Shown piece by piece: positions 1 to 8,222 of a stretch of DNA of 64,000 bases. Origin of the DNA: Ralstonia pickettii (GTDB taxonomy: Bacteria > Pseudomonadota > Gammaproteobacteria > Burkholderiales > Burkholderiaceae). The position numbers were made by a program, and so were the translations under genes. The stretch spans positions 1,014,648-1,078,647 of the forward strand of contig NZ_JFZG01000006.1 of assembly GCF_000607165.1 (NCBI RefSeq), given 5' to 3'. The notes under the pieces are model-generated. The model searched no databases. It was given only the letters and a program-made list of their open reading frames with translations, and had not been told where the DNA came from. How positions within the stretch are numbered: the stretch's first letter is position 1; each line of letters opens with the position of its first letter.

Positions 1-64
1 TGCGACGCAGCATCGCGCCGTCGCGTCGCACCGGCATCCTGCGGGAACGGTGACATCGGGGCCG

Positions 65-70
65 TATAAT
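65..70 (+). promoter_or_regulatory. possible -10 element upstream of the ferredoxin gene
   Basis: A TATAAT hexamer lies about 105 bases before the preferred ferredoxin start. No convincing -35 element sits at 16-18 bases, so this is only a weak promoter candidate. No complete gene lies upstream of it in the window. Confidence 0.3.
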
Positions 71-174
71 GCCGGCTCGTTACGCAAATCCACATGGGTG
101 CGCGACGCCAGGAAGCCATTCGCATCCTGCCGCACGTGCCGTCACGCAGCCCTCCCAGCCTTCTCGGTCCGCCC

Positions 175-504
175 ATGAGCAGCCATTACAAGCACCACGT
201 TTTCTTCTGCCTGAACGAACGCGAGGACGGCTCGCGCTGCTGTGCAGATTTCGGCGCGAAAGCCATGCAGGAATACGCCAAGAAGCGCTGCAAGGAACTC
301 GGCATCAACGGCGAAGGCCGCGTGCGCATCAACAAGGCCGGCTGCCTGGACCGCTGCGAACTCGGTCCGGTCATGGTGGTCTACCCCGAGGCCGTCTGGT
401 ACACCTTTGTCGACAAGGAAGACATCGACGAGATCATCCAGAGCCATCTGGTTGAAGGCAAACTGGTCGAACGGCTGATGGTCGACCGCCCTGCCAACGC
501 GTGA
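175..504 (+). CDS. (2Fe-2S) ferredoxin domain protein
   Basis: A 109-aa cytoplasmic protein of the thioredoxin-like 2Fe-2S ferredoxin family. The cysteine pattern is visible: one near residue 11 (FFCLNE), a CC pair near residue 21, then CLDRCE near residues 53-57, which would ligate a 2Fe-2S cluster. The ATG at 175 is preferred over an in-frame ATG at 94 because the fold begins at SHYKHHVFFC and the intervening residues look like low-complexity leader. It is followed within 35 bases by a hydrolase gene, then dacC, which suggests co-transcription. The redox partner is unknown. Confidence 0.85.
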   Translation: MSSHYKHHVFFCLNEREDGSRCCADFGAKAMQEYAKKRCKELGINGEGRVRINKAGCLDRCELGPVMVVYPEAVWYTFVDKEDIDEIIQSHLVEGKLVERLMVDRPANA

Positions 505-538
505 GCCTAGCTTTACTGCATCTGCTTTCCCCTTTTCC

Positions 539-1186
539 ATGAACGTTCATACCGAAGAACGCCTGATTCCTGGCCCGGTCGGGCAGATCGACCTGTCGAT
601 CGACCAGCCGGACACCGCGCCGCGCGGCCTGGCGCTGATCGGCCATCCGCATCCGCTGTTCGGCGGCACCAAGGACAACAAGGTCGCGCAGACGCTGGCA
701 CGCACCTTCGTCGGCCTGGGCTATGTGACGGTGCGCCTGAATTTTCGCGGTGTGGGCAAGACCGAAGGCACGCACGACAACGGCATCGGCGAGCAGGACG
801 ACATGCTGGCCGTGCTCGACTGGATGCGTACGCAGACCGAATGGTCCGCCGACGTGGCCACGCTGCCGCTGGCGCTGGGCGGTTTCTCGTTTGGCAGCTT
901 TGTCGTGTCGCAAGTGGCTCGCCGTCTGGCCGAAGCGGGCACGCCCGCCGAGCGTCTGGCGCTGGTCGGCACCGCCACCTCCCGCTGGGATGTCGCGCCA
1001 GTGCCGGCCGACACCATCATCATTCACGGCGAACAGGATGACACCGTGCCGCTGATCGACGTGCTCAACTGGGCGCGACCTCAGGAGCTGCCCGTGATCG
1101 TCATCCCGGGCGCCGATCACTTCTTCCACCGCAAGCTGCATCTGATCCGGCAGCTCATTACCGGCGCCTGGGCGCCGCAGCCGTAA
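539..1186 (+). CDS. alpha/beta hydrolase (COG2945-like)
   Basis: A 215-aa soluble alpha/beta hydrolase. The N-terminal GHPHPLFGG is the signature of the small COG2945 group. The nucleophile elbow is GGFSFGS near residues 118-124, with an acid and a histidine expected at HGEQDD and GADHFF towards the C-terminus. Length and motifs fit an intact single-domain serine hydrolase of unknown substrate. It lies 34 bases after the ferredoxin gene and upstream of dacC on the same strand. Family assignment is firm; a specific reaction cannot be given. Confidence 0.85.
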   Translation: MNVHTEERLIPGPVGQIDLSIDQPDTAPRGLALIGHPHPLFGGTKDNKVAQTLARTFVGLGYVTVRLNFRGVGKTEGTHDNGIGEQDDMLAVLDWMRTQTEWSADVATLPLALGGFSFGSFVVSQVARRLAEAGTPAERLALVGTATSRWDVAPVPADTIIIHGEQDDTVPLIDVLNWARPQELPVIVIPGADHFFHRKLHLIRQLITGAWAPQP

Positions 1187-1278
1187 CACCAAACCCGTTG
1201 ATTTTCCGGACGCCGCGCCCCCCCCCTTTTTTCTGGCAGGCGGCGCCATTGAACTCCAAGCAGACCGCAGGACCCGAC

Positions 1279-2481
1279 ATGCAGACCCGCTTCGCCCATT
1301 TCACGCCCCTCGCCTTCCATTCCGCCGCCGCAACCGCTGTAGCAGCCGCCGTGCTGGTCACCGCGTTGCCCGCCATGGCGCAACCGGTACCTGCCCCGCA
1401 GGTCGCGGCCCGCTCGTGGATGCTGACCGACGTGACCAGCGGCCAGGTACTCGGCGGCGCGAACATGGACGAACGCATCGAGCCCGCCTCGCTCACCAAG
1501 CTGATGACGGCCTATCTGGTCTTCGAAGCCGTGCGCGACGGCAAGCTCAAGTACGACCAGATGATCACGCCCACCGAGACCGTGCGCTCGGTCAAGACCG
1601 ACGAATCGCGCATGTTCCTGCAAGCCGGCAAGCCGGCATCGGTGCGCGAGATGACGCAAGGCTTGATCATCCAGTCGGGCAACGATGCAGCCCTCGTGCT
1701 AGCCGAGGCGGTAGGTGGCACCGAGAGCAACTTCGTGATGCTGATGAACCGCGAAGCCGAGCGTCTGGGCATGAAGAGCACACATTTCGCGAACGCCGCG
1801 GGCCTGCCCGATCCGAATCACTACTCGACTGCACGTGATCTTTCGATCCTGACCGCGGCGCTGATCAAGGATTTCCCGCAGGACTACAAGTTCTACTCGC
1901 AGAAGGATTTCACCTATAACAACATCAAGCAGTCCAACCGGAACCGCCTGCTGTGGCTCGACCCGACCGTCGACGGCGGCAAGACCGGCCACACCAAGTC
2001 GGCTGGCTACTGCCTCGTCACCTCGGCCAACCGTCCGCTGCCGGATGTGCCGGGCGCCAACCGTCGCCTGCTGTCGGTCATCATCGGCACCAAGAGCGAC
2101 GCTATCCGCACACAGGAGAGCCTGAAAGTCCTGAACTACGGCTACCAGTTCTTCGATACGGTGCGCCTGTACAAGGCCAAGGAAGCGCTGCAGACGCCCG
2201 ACGTGTACAAGGGCCAGGCCAAAAACGTGAAACTGGGCGTGTCGGAAGACAAGTGGATCACGGTGCCCAAGGGCGCAGGTGCGCGCCTGAAGCCTGTGCT
2301 GGAGCGCAAGGACCCGCTGATCGCCCCGATCGCGCAAGGCCAGCAACTGGGCATGGTCAAGGTGATGGACGGCTCGACCGTGGTATCGGAGTTCCCGGTG
2401 GTGGCGCTCGAAGCCGTGCCGGAAGCCGGCTTCGTCGGCCGCACGATTGACGCGGTCAAGCTGTGGTTTAAAAAGAAGTAA
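1279..2481 (+). CDS. dacC: D-alanyl-D-alanine carboxypeptidase (PBP5/6 family)
   Basis: A 400-aa periplasmic penicillin-binding protein that trims the terminal D-Ala from peptidoglycan stem peptides. A signal peptide runs to about residue 34 (cleavage after PAMA). Catalytic motifs are SLTK near residues 71-74, SGND near 134, and KTGHTKS about 100 residues later. The C-terminus carries the PBP5 C-terminal domain and ends in a basic amphipathic stretch (DAVKLWFKKK), the usual membrane anchor. The ATG at 1279 is chosen because it puts the signal peptide at the N-terminus; an earlier in-frame ATG at 1198 adds proline-rich leader. The dacA/dacC symbols overlap in this family. Confidence 0.9.
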   Translation: MQTRFAHFTPLAFHSAAATAVAAAVLVTALPAMAQPVPAPQVAARSWMLTDVTSGQVLGGANMDERIEPASLTKLMTAYLVFEAVRDGKLKYDQMITPTETVRSVKTDESRMFLQAGKPASVREMTQGLIIQSGNDAALVLAEAVGGTESNFVMLMNREAERLGMKSTHFANAAGLPDPNHYSTARDLSILTAALIKDFPQDYKFYSQKDFTYNNIKQSNRNRLLWLDPTVDGGKTGHTKSAGYCLVTSANRPLPDVPGANRRLLSVIIGTKSDAIRTQESLKVLNYGYQFFDTVRLYKAKEALQTPDVYKGQAKNVKLGVSEDKWITVPKGAGARLKPVLERKDPLIAPIAQGQQLGMVKVMDGSTVVSEFPVVALEAVPEAGFVGRTIDAVKLWFKKK

Positions 2482-2501
2482 TCACCCCCATTTACTTCGA
2501 C

Positions 2502-2801
2502 ATGACCTCCTCTCACACCACCCCGCCGGGCCACATTCCGCCCGAACAGTCGCTGATCGAGTACCCGAGCGATTTCCCCATCAAGGTGATGGGGCCGATG
2601 CATGACGATTTTGCCGCGACCATTGTCGAGGTGGTCCGCCTGCACGATCCGGAGTTCCACGAAGGGCGCCTGGAAACACGCCCGTCTTCGAGCGGCAACT
2701 ACCTGGGCCTGACGGTGATCGTGCGTGCGACGAGCCGCGAACAGCTCGACGCGCTGTACCAGGCGCTGACAAGCCACCCGATGGTGAAGATCGTGCTGTA
2801 A
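2502..2801 (+). CDS. ybeD: DUF493/YbeD family protein
   Basis: A 99-aa cytoplasmic protein of the DUF493 (UPF0250, YbeD) family, a small ACT-like alpha/beta fold. Typical features are IEYPSDFPIKVMG near the N-terminus and the closing segment DALYQALTSHPMVKIVL. In many proteobacteria ybeD sits between dacA and lipB, which matches the 21-base gap after dacC here. In this window lipB is separated from it by a LysR regulator and a DUF2917 gene. The function is not established; the context links it loosely with lipoate genes. Confidence 0.9.
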   Translation: MTSSHTTPPGHIPPEQSLIEYPSDFPIKVMGPMHDDFAATIVEVVRLHDPEFHEGRLETRPSSSGNYLGLTVIVRATSREQLDALYQALTSHPMVKIVL

Positions 2802-2830
2802 CGCACCTCTGCGCCACCAGGCAGAAAGCA

Positions 2831-2860
2831 AAACGCCCCGGTCATGCCGGGGCGTTTGCT
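2831..2860. terminator. bidirectional intrinsic terminator
   Basis: A perfect 11-bp inverted repeat (2831-2841 with 2847-2857, core CGCCCCGG/CCGGGGCG) with a 5-base loop lies between the convergent ybeD and LysR genes. A-rich and T-rich flanks allow it to act on both strands. Confidence 0.75.
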
Positions 2861-2890
2861 TTGTCAGCGAGTTTTTTTCGATGGCCAGGC

Positions 2891-3853
2891 TCAGCCCTTC
2901 GAGACGTGCCCCAGGCACACCGCGTTGTCGTTCATCAGCCCCGCCAGCTTGAGCTTGAACGCCGCAATCTCCGGCAGCAGCCACGTGCGGAACGCCTGCA
3001 TCTTGGGCGTCTGCAGCGCGCTGTGCGGACACACGAAGTAGTAGTTCCACGGGCACGGGATCGTCGTCTCGAACAGGCGCACCACGCGACCGGTCAGCAG
3101 GTCATTGAAGGCCAACGTCGGGCGGATCAGTGCAATACCCTGCCCCGCTGCTGCTGCCTGCAACAGCAACGACGAATCCTGGAACATCAGCCCGCCGCGC
3201 GGCTCCACAAACCCCTCCACGCCGGCCGCATCGAACCACGGTTTCCATGCCTCGCCCTCGCTGCGCAGCAGGGTCATGCTCGCCATCTCGGCCAGCGTGC
3301 GCGGCAGACGTCCGCCGTTGAACGCGGGGCTGCAGATCGGGAAGAACACATCGTCGAGCAGCTTTTCCACGTACAGGCCCGGATAGTTGCCCGAACCCAT
3401 GCGCAACGCCACGTCCACCTCTTCGCGCGCGAAGTCGACCAGTGCGGGGCTGGAGAATAGCTCCACCTCCAACTCGGGATGGCGCTCGATGAAGGTGCCG
3501 ATGTGCGGCGTCAACCAGCGCGCGGCAAACGACGGCATCGTGCTGATGGCCAGGCGGTTATCGCGGTTGCCGGCGCGCAGTTGGTGCGTGGCCTGGGCGA
3601 TCTGGTCGAGCGCCTCGCGCACGCGATCGGCATAGGCGCGGCCCGCGTGGGTGAGCATGACGCGCTTGCCGCGCCGTTCGAACAGCGGCACGCCCAGCTC
3701 GTCCTCCAGCGTGCGCATCTGATGGCTGACGGCACCGTGCGTAACGAACAACTCCGTCGCCGCACGCGAAAAACTCTCATAGCGTGCCGCCGCCTCGAAC
3801 ACCCGCAGCGCGCCAAGTGACGGCAAGCGCATCGGCTCGCGGATTTCAGTCAT
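2891..3853 (-). CDS. LysR family regulator, GcvA-like
   Basis: A 320-aa LysR-type transcriptional regulator. The N-terminal winged HTH covers about residues 8-66 (LPSLGALRVFEAAARYESF, then THGAVSHQMRTLE). The effector-binding domain follows with the GcvA-subfamily look (RLAISTMPSFAARWL, DVALRMGSGNYPG). The ATG at 3853 has a GGAAAG ribosome-binding sequence just upstream; an open frame continues to 3946 but lacks conserved sequence. It is divergent from the DUF2917 gene at 4004, sharing a 150-bp intergenic region, so that gene is its likely target along with itself. The effector is unknown. Confidence 0.88.
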   Translation of the reverse strand: MTEIREPMRLPSLGALRVFEAAARYESFSRAATELFVTHGAVSHQMRTLEDELGVPLFERRGKRVMLTHAGRAYADRVREALDQIAQATHQLRAGNRDNRLAISTMPSFAARWLTPHIGTFIERHPELEVELFSSPALVDFAREEVDVALRMGSGNYPGLYVEKLLDDVFFPICSPAFNGGRLPRTLAEMASMTLLRSEGEAWKPWFDAAGVEGFVEPRGGLMFQDSSLLLQAAAAGQGIALIRPTLAFNDLLTGRVVRLFETTIPCPWNYYFVCPHSALQTPKMQAFRTWLLPEIAAFKLKLAGLMNDNAVCLGHVSKG

Positions 3854-4003
3854 CTTTCCCTCCGGATTTTCGTAGCGCGGCGTGGTTTTTATGTGAGCTG
3901 CGCTATCAAGAAACGCAATATATATCGTTTGGTACAAGGCAACCAAGCGCCTAGAATTCCTTCAACGGCAAGGCCCCATCCCACTGCCGTGAAGGAGCCG
4001 ATC

Positions 4004-4363
4004 ATGAAAGCTGTACTAACAAAAATTGTATTCACTCTGCAGCCCGGCGAAGTGGTGGCATTGCGCATGCCGGCCAACCAGAATCTGCGCGTCGAAGAAG
4101 CCTACGGGCACGACGTATGGATCACACACGAGAACAAAGCCGGCGACGAATGGCTGCACGCGGGCGGCAGCGTTGCCGTAAAACGCGGTGAAGAAATCGT
4201 CGTCTCGGTAGACCCGAAAGCCCTCGGCCCAGTCGCATTGGCCGTGGAAGCCACCGACGGTCACATGCCGCGCCAGCCGTGGCACGTCACGAACGGATGG
4301 CGCCACACACTCGCCGCACTCGGCTGGAACGAGCACGCCGACACACCGGTCGTTGCCGCCTGA
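4004..4363 (+). CDS. DUF2917 domain protein
   Basis: A 119-aa protein of the DUF2917 family, which has a small cupin-like beta fold seen mostly in Burkholderiales. The N-terminal LTPGEVVAL-like segment (FTLQPGEVVALRMPANQ) and the WITHENKAGDEWLHAGG block are the family core. There is no signal peptide or membrane segment. The ATG at 4004 follows an AAGGAG ribosome-binding site. It is divergent from a GcvA-like LysR gene, a common arrangement for a regulator and its target. No biochemical role is known. Confidence 0.8.
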   Translation: MKAVLTKIVFTLQPGEVVALRMPANQNLRVEEAYGHDVWITHENKAGDEWLHAGGSVAVKRGEEIVVSVDPKALGPVALAVEATDGHMPRQPWHVTNGWRHTLAALGWNEHADTPVVAA

Positions 4364-4414
4364 GCCCGAAACCTGTTCTTAGCCTCCTTTGCGGCATCTG
4401 CTGCAAAAGCCGAC

Positions 4415-4452
4415 GCCGGCGCCGATGCCTCCCATCGCGCCGGCTTTTTTTT
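4415..4452 (+). terminator. intrinsic terminator after the DUF2917 gene
   Basis: An 8-bp GC inverted repeat (GCCGGCGC at 4415-4422 with GCGCCGGC at 4437-4444) is followed directly by eight T residues. This is a strong rho-independent terminator for the plus strand, separating the DUF2917 gene from lipB. Confidence 0.85.
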
Positions 4453-4522
4453 GCCCGACCCTGCGACCGAAGCGGGCAAAGGCACAGGGCGCCGTTAGCG
4501 GCCCTGCGCTACACTCGCGGGC

Positions 4523-5212
4523 ATGATTCCGATTGACATCGTCGAGCGCGGCTTGCAGGACTACGCCGCCTGCTTCGACGAAATGCAGACATTCACCGCG
4601 CAGCGGGGCCCCGATACGCCCGACACGATCTGGCTGGTCGAACACCCGCCGGTGTTCACGCTCGGCCTGGCCGGCGATCCGGCGCATCTGTTGGCTCCCG
4701 GCAACATCCCGCTGGTGAAAGTTGATCGTGGCGGCCAGATCACCTACCACGGCCCCGGCCAAGTCGTCGCTTACCTTTTGCTGGATTTGCGCCGACGCGG
4801 GCTGTTCGTGAAGGCGCTGGTCGACGCCATCGAGGCGGCCGTCATCGAGACGCTCGCCACGTATAATGTCGCCTCCGAACGCAAGGCTGGCGCCCCCGGC
4901 ATCTACCTGTCGAGCGGGCCACATGCTGGCGCCAAGATCGCAGCGCTAGGCCTGAAGATCCGCAACGGCTGCAGCTACCACGGCGTGAGCCTGAACCTGG
5001 CGATGGACCTGTCGCCCTTCACGCAGATCAACCCGTGTGGCTATGCCGGCCTGGAAACCGTCGATATGGTGACCGCCGGCGCCCGTGATGCGTGCGGACG
5101 CGCCGTCGATGCGAACGACTGGCAACCCGTTTCCCGCGGCCTGGCCAATGCGCTGGTCGCCCAATTGCAGCAACGCGCGCAAGCGCACCCCGCCGAGGCC
5201 GCTACCGCATAG
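4523..5212 (+). CDS. lipB: octanoyltransferase LipB
   Basis: A 229-aa cytoplasmic enzyme that moves the octanoyl group from octanoyl-ACP to lipoyl domains of 2-oxoacid dehydrogenases and the glycine cleavage H protein. Family motifs are clear: [11 protein letters not shown] near residue 72, [11 protein letters not shown] (catalytic lysine) near 136, and NPCGYAGLE (catalytic cysteine) near 172. Length is normal for LipB. lipA follows within about 40 bases and carries out the next step, so the two form the standard lipoate assembly operon. Confidence 0.95.
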   Translation: MIPIDIVERGLQDYAACFDEMQTFTAQRGPDTPDTIWLVEHPPVFTLGLAGDPAHLLAPGNIPLVKVDRGGQITYHGPGQVVAYLLLDLRRRGLFVKALVDAIEAAVIETLATYNVASERKAGAPGIYLSSGPHAGAKIAALGLKIRNGCSYHGVSLNLAMDLSPFTQINPCGYAGLETVDMVTAGARDACGRAVDANDWQPVSRGLANALVAQLQQRAQAHPAEAATA

Positions 5213-5254
5213 CGCCCTGAAATGCACGAGCCGCAAGCCCGTGCGGAGAACACG

Positions 5255-6256
5255 ATGACCGATTCCGCCGCCGGCGCCACTGAAGTCGCCACCCCTGCCA
5301 CCCCGTCGAACAAGCCGTACGACGCGACGGCCAAGCAGAAGTCGCTCGACAAGACCGCACGCATTCCCATCAAGATCGTGCCGGCCGAGAAGCTCAAGAA
5401 GCCGGATTGGATTCGCGTGCGCGCCGCCACCGGCAACTCGCGCTTCTACGAAATCAAGGACATCCTGCGCGCCAACAACCTCGTGACGGTGTGCGAAGAG
5501 GCAAGCTGCCCGAACATTGGCGAGTGCTTCGGCAAGGGCACGGCTACGTTCATGATCATGGGCGACAAGTGCACGCGCCGCTGCCCGTTCTGCGACGTCG
5601 GGCACGGCCGCCCAGACCCGCTCGACGTGAACGAGCCGGAAAACCTGGCCAAGACGATCGCTCAACTCAAGCTCAACTACGTCGTCATCACCAGCGTCGA
5701 CCGCGACGACCTGCGTGACGGCGGCGCCCAGCATTACGTCGATTGCATCTCGCGTACGCGCGCCCTGTCGCCGGCCACGCGCATCGAAGTGCTGGTGCCG
5801 GACTTCCGCGGCCGCCTGGAGAAGGCGCTGGACATTCTGCAGGAATGCCCGCCCGACGTGATGAATCACAACCTCGAAACGGTGCCCCGCCTGTACAAGC
5901 AGGCCCGCCCCGGTGCGGACTACGCGCACTCGCTCAAGTTGCTGAAGGACTTCAAGGCCCGCAACCCGAACGTGCCGACCAAGTCCGGCCTGATGGTGGG
6001 CCTGGGCGAGACGGATGAGGAAATCCTCGAAGTCATGCGCGACATGCGCGAGCACGACATCGACATGCTCACGATCGGCCAGTATCTGGCGCCGTCGGGC
6101 CACCATCTGCCGGTGCTGCGCTACGTGCACCCGGACACCTTCAAGATGTTCGAAGAGAAGGCGTACGAGATGGGTTTCACGCACGCGGCCGTGGGCGCCA
6201 TGGTGCGCAGCTCGTACCACGCGGATCAGCAGGCACACGAAGCCGGCGTGGTCTGA
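5255..6256 (+). CDS. lipA: lipoyl synthase LipA
   Basis: A 333-aa radical SAM enzyme that inserts two sulfurs into protein-bound octanoyl groups. The auxiliary cluster cysteines lie in [12 protein letters not shown] near residues 78-89, and the radical SAM CxxxCxxC is CTRRCPFC near 104-111. The rest follows the family ([22 protein letters not shown]). The ATG at 5255 is preferred over one at 5222 because it has a GGAGA sequence upstream and the extra 11 residues are not conserved-looking. The N-terminal extension before the core is rich in Ala, Thr and Lys, as is common in beta-proteobacteria. Confidence 0.95.
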   Translation: MTDSAAGATEVATPATPSNKPYDATAKQKSLDKTARIPIKIVPAEKLKKPDWIRVRAATGNSRFYEIKDILRANNLVTVCEEASCPNIGECFGKGTATFMIMGDKCTRRCPFCDVGHGRPDPLDVNEPENLAKTIAQLKLNYVVITSVDRDDLRDGGAQHYVDCISRTRALSPATRIEVLVPDFRGRLEKALDILQECPPDVMNHNLETVPRLYKQARPGADYAHSLKLLKDFKARNPNVPTKSGLMVGLGETDEEILEVMRDMREHDIDMLTIGQYLAPSGHHLPVLRYVHPDTFKMFEEKAYEMGFTHAAVGAMVRSSYHADQQAHEAGVV

Positions 6257-6283
6257 TCACGAAGCAGAAACGCAGCACAAACA

Positions 6284-6317
6284 AAAAGGGCCTTGGGTTG
6301 TACCCCAAGGCCCTTTT
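6284..6317. terminator. bidirectional intrinsic terminator
   Basis: A long inverted repeat (AAAAAGGGCCTTGGG paired with CCCAAGGCCCTTTT, loop about 5 bases) lies between the convergent lipA and the repeat-protein gene. A- and T-tracts on both sides make it usable from either strand. Confidence 0.9.
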
Positions 6318-6334
6318 GCTTTGATGCGGCTCGA

Positions 6335-6700
6335 TCAGACGCGCGAAGCGCCATCCTTCGGATACGAGGCATCGCCGTTCCACGACAGATAGCCGTAGGT
6401 ATCAGCTTGGCGATCAGCGCCCTGTGTGTAGACGTCGTACTTGGCGGCAGCGCCATCAGTGTACGGATCGGCCTTGGCGATTGCGCCATCGGTGTACGGG
6501 TCAGCCCTGCCGACAGCACCTTGGGTGTACGGATCGAAGCGGTCGTTCTTCCACGACAGGTAGCCGTAGGTATCGGCTTGGCGATCGGCGCCTTGGGTAT
6601 AGACGTCGTACTTGGCGGCAGCGCCCTGGGTGTACGGATCAGCCTTGGCGACAGCGCCTTGCGTGTACGGATCAGCACTGCTTTGGACGGCAGCGGCGGC
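6335..6700 (-). repeat. in-gene tandem repeats encoding YTQGA units
   Basis: The coding sequence carries two long imperfect direct repeats, each encoding several Y-T-Q/D-G-A units and ending in DTYGYLSW. The same nucleotide blocks recur, for example the segment encoding YTQGADRQADTYGYLSW appears at about 6386-6436 and again at about 6553-6603. Such DNA repeats can change copy number by slippage or recombination. Confidence 0.75.
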
Positions 6701-6796
6701 CGGTTGGGCCGACAGCAGCGCTGCGGAAGCCGAAACCGTGGCCACCAGGGCCAGCAGAGCGTTACGGGAGAAAGCGGTTGCGAGACGGGTGTTCAT
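6335..6796 (-). CDS. secreted YTQGA-repeat protein
   Basis: A 153-aa exported protein of unrecognised family. A signal peptide covers about residues 1-35 (positively charged start, Ala/Leu core, cleavage near AAAA). The mature part is almost wholly repetitive: D-P/V-YTQ/DGA units occur seven times, and DTYGYLSW twice. The two DTYGYLSW copies close two larger repeats of roughly 55-60 residues. The repeat is rich in Tyr, Asp, Ala and Gly, and no cysteine is present. It is expressed towards the shared terminator with lipA, behind an AT-rich upstream region. Function unknown; the repeats suggest a structural or surface role, but that is inference. Confidence 0.75.
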   Translation of the reverse strand: MNTRLATAFSRNALLALVATVSASAALLSAQPAAAAVQSSADPYTQGAVAKADPYTQGAAAKYDVYTQGADRQADTYGYLSWKNDRFDPYTQGAVGRADPYTDGAIAKADPYTDGAAAKYDVYTQGADRQADTYGYLSWNGDASYPKDGASRV

Positions 6797-6992
6797 GATG
6801 GGCTCCTGATCTGTCTGGATATTCGGTTGCGCTCAGTTCGTTGCGCTTGTGATCAGAATAGATCGTTGCCCATGATGAATAAATACTCAATTTAAGAAAA
6901 TACTGTTCTTCATACATCAACAATTGTTCAGCACCCGTGCCGGAAAAAGAGACTCTTGAGCCATATATCTAGCGGCGATCCCAAATCGGTCC

Positions 6993-7024
6993 CGCAAAAA
7001 AACCGCGTACGTAGACGCGGTTTT
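6993..7024 (-). terminator. intrinsic terminator after the small membrane protein gene
   Basis: A 10-bp inverted repeat (6999-7008 with 7015-7024, AAAACCGCGT paired with ACGCGGTTTT) is followed on the minus strand by a run of T residues. It lies just downstream of the gene that stops at 7042. Confidence 0.75.
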
Positions 7025-7041
7025 AACCGTGAGGGGCGAAC

Positions 7042-7344
7042 CTACTGCTGCGCGGGATGCCCCGGGCGCGGCGCGCCAGCGGGTTCCGCTACCGGCCGCC
7101 CCGCTTGCTTATTCCGCCACCAGCCCATCAGCGTCAGCGCCAGCCAGAAGAACTGGGTGAGAAACGACGCGAGATTGAACGCGCCCATCAGCGAAATCAG
7201 GATGCAAATCGGTCCAAGCAAATTGAGGCGAACGGCAAATGCGCCGGTCGGCGGCTTATGCAGGACCTGCACGCCAAAGTGCGCAGAAACATAAGCGGCG
7301 ACGCCGACCAGACCGACAACGTCGGTAAAACCCAGGGAGGCCAT
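7042..7344 (-). CDS. small membrane protein, CBU_0592-like
   Basis: A 100-aa integral membrane protein with three hydrophobic segments, at about residues 6-24, 38-56 and 60-78. It has a short Pro/Ala-rich cytoplasmic tail. The arrangement (a glycine-rich first helix, then a segment with an RLNLLGPICILIS look, then a tryptophan-containing third helix) resembles the small CBU_0592 domain family, but I hold this loosely. No catalytic residues are visible. It is transcribed in the same direction as the TorF porin gene upstream, about 65 bases away, so it could be the tail of that operon. Confidence 0.6.
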   Translation of the reverse strand: MASLGFTDVVGLVGVAAYVSAHFGVQVLHKPPTGAFAVRLNLLGPICILISLMGAFNLASFLTQFFWLALTLMGWWRNKQAGRPVAEPAGAPRPGHPAQQ

Positions 7345-7409
7345 GGTGTGTGCTTTGAAAGCAGAGGTTGTGGAGAAAGGGTTGCAGGTAGCGCGCCGTC
7401 GCCTGCCGC

Positions 7410-8222
7410 TCAGTACTTGGCCGTCAGCTTGAGGGCGACCGTGCGTCGGCCGAGCGTCATGCGATCAGTGCCGTTGCGCACGGAGACCTGACGGGCGTAG
7501 GCAGATGCGTCCGCACCGGTCAACGCAGCGGACAGCGTCAAGAACTTGTTGATGGGGCGCGAGAGTTCAATGCGGTAGTCAGTGAAACTGAACGCGCTGT
7601 GGTTGCGCACGTGCTCGTGGCCAATATGCAGGCCGAGTGTGAAGTCGTTGGGCAAGGGCACGGCCCAGTTGGCTTCGGCGTAGGTGGAACCGCGGCTGCC
7701 GCGATCGATGCCGTCGGCCAGCGAATTGCCATCGAAGCCGAAGTAGTTCGACAGGGATGTCCACAACTTGACCGACACGCCGCGCCAGCCGGCGCCGACC
7801 ATCCATTCCGTGTAGTCGTAGCCCGTGCCGGGGCCGCCGCCGACCGCCTTGTCGTAGCGGGCACCGGGGTACCAGTAGCGGTAGAGCCCGGTGGTCAACT
7901 CGACGCCATGCGCAACGGTGGTGGCATAGCCGAGGTAGGTATCGATCTCGGCATGTGCCCCTGCAATGACGTGATCGCTGACCTGGGAACCCCATGCACC
8001 GGCATAGAAACCGCTCGGTGCGGTGTAATCGACGCCGGCCTGCAGGGCAGGTTTTCCCCAGGTCTGGTGCAGGCCGCGCGAGACGTATTGCGAGACAACC
8101 GATGCATTGGCCGACCAGCGCTTGTCCTCGCCGGCCGGCACGTCATCCGCCAGTGCGGGCAGGGCAGCAGCGCACGCCGCCGCCCCACCCAGCATTGTCG
8201 CGACCTTGCGCCAGCGCATCAC
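7410..8222 (-). CDS. TorF family putative outer-membrane porin
   Basis: A protein of about 270 aa with a signal peptide (cleavage after ALPALA near residue 25) and an amphipathic beta-strand mature part ending in aromatic YTAKY-type fashion (LKLTAKY), as expected for a beta-barrel. The [25 protein letters not shown] block is the hallmark of the TorF/Gcw_chp family. It starts by GTG at 8222 or ATG at 8219; either overlaps the betA stop codon, so translation is coupled to betA. That coupling suggests it supplies outer-membrane passage for the substrate of the downstream oxidation enzymes, which is inference. Confidence 0.8.
   Translation of the reverse strand: MMRWRKVATMLGGAAACAAALPALADDVPAGEDKRWSANASVVSQYVSRGLHQTWGKPALQAGVDYTAPSGFYAGAWGSQVSDHVIAGAHAEIDTYLGYATTVAHGVELTTGLYRYWYPGARYDKAVGGGPGTGYDYTEWMVGAGWRGVSVKLWTSLSNYFGFDGNSLADGIDRGSRGSTYAEANWAVPLPNDFTLGLHIGHEHVRNHSAFSFTDYRIELSRPINKFLTLSAALTGADASAYARQVSVRNGTDRMTLGRRTVALKLTAKY

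Noticed and set aside
4946..6238. Minus-strand frame opposite lipA
   Set aside because: LipA carries all radical SAM and auxiliary cluster motifs; the opposite frame is a composition effect.
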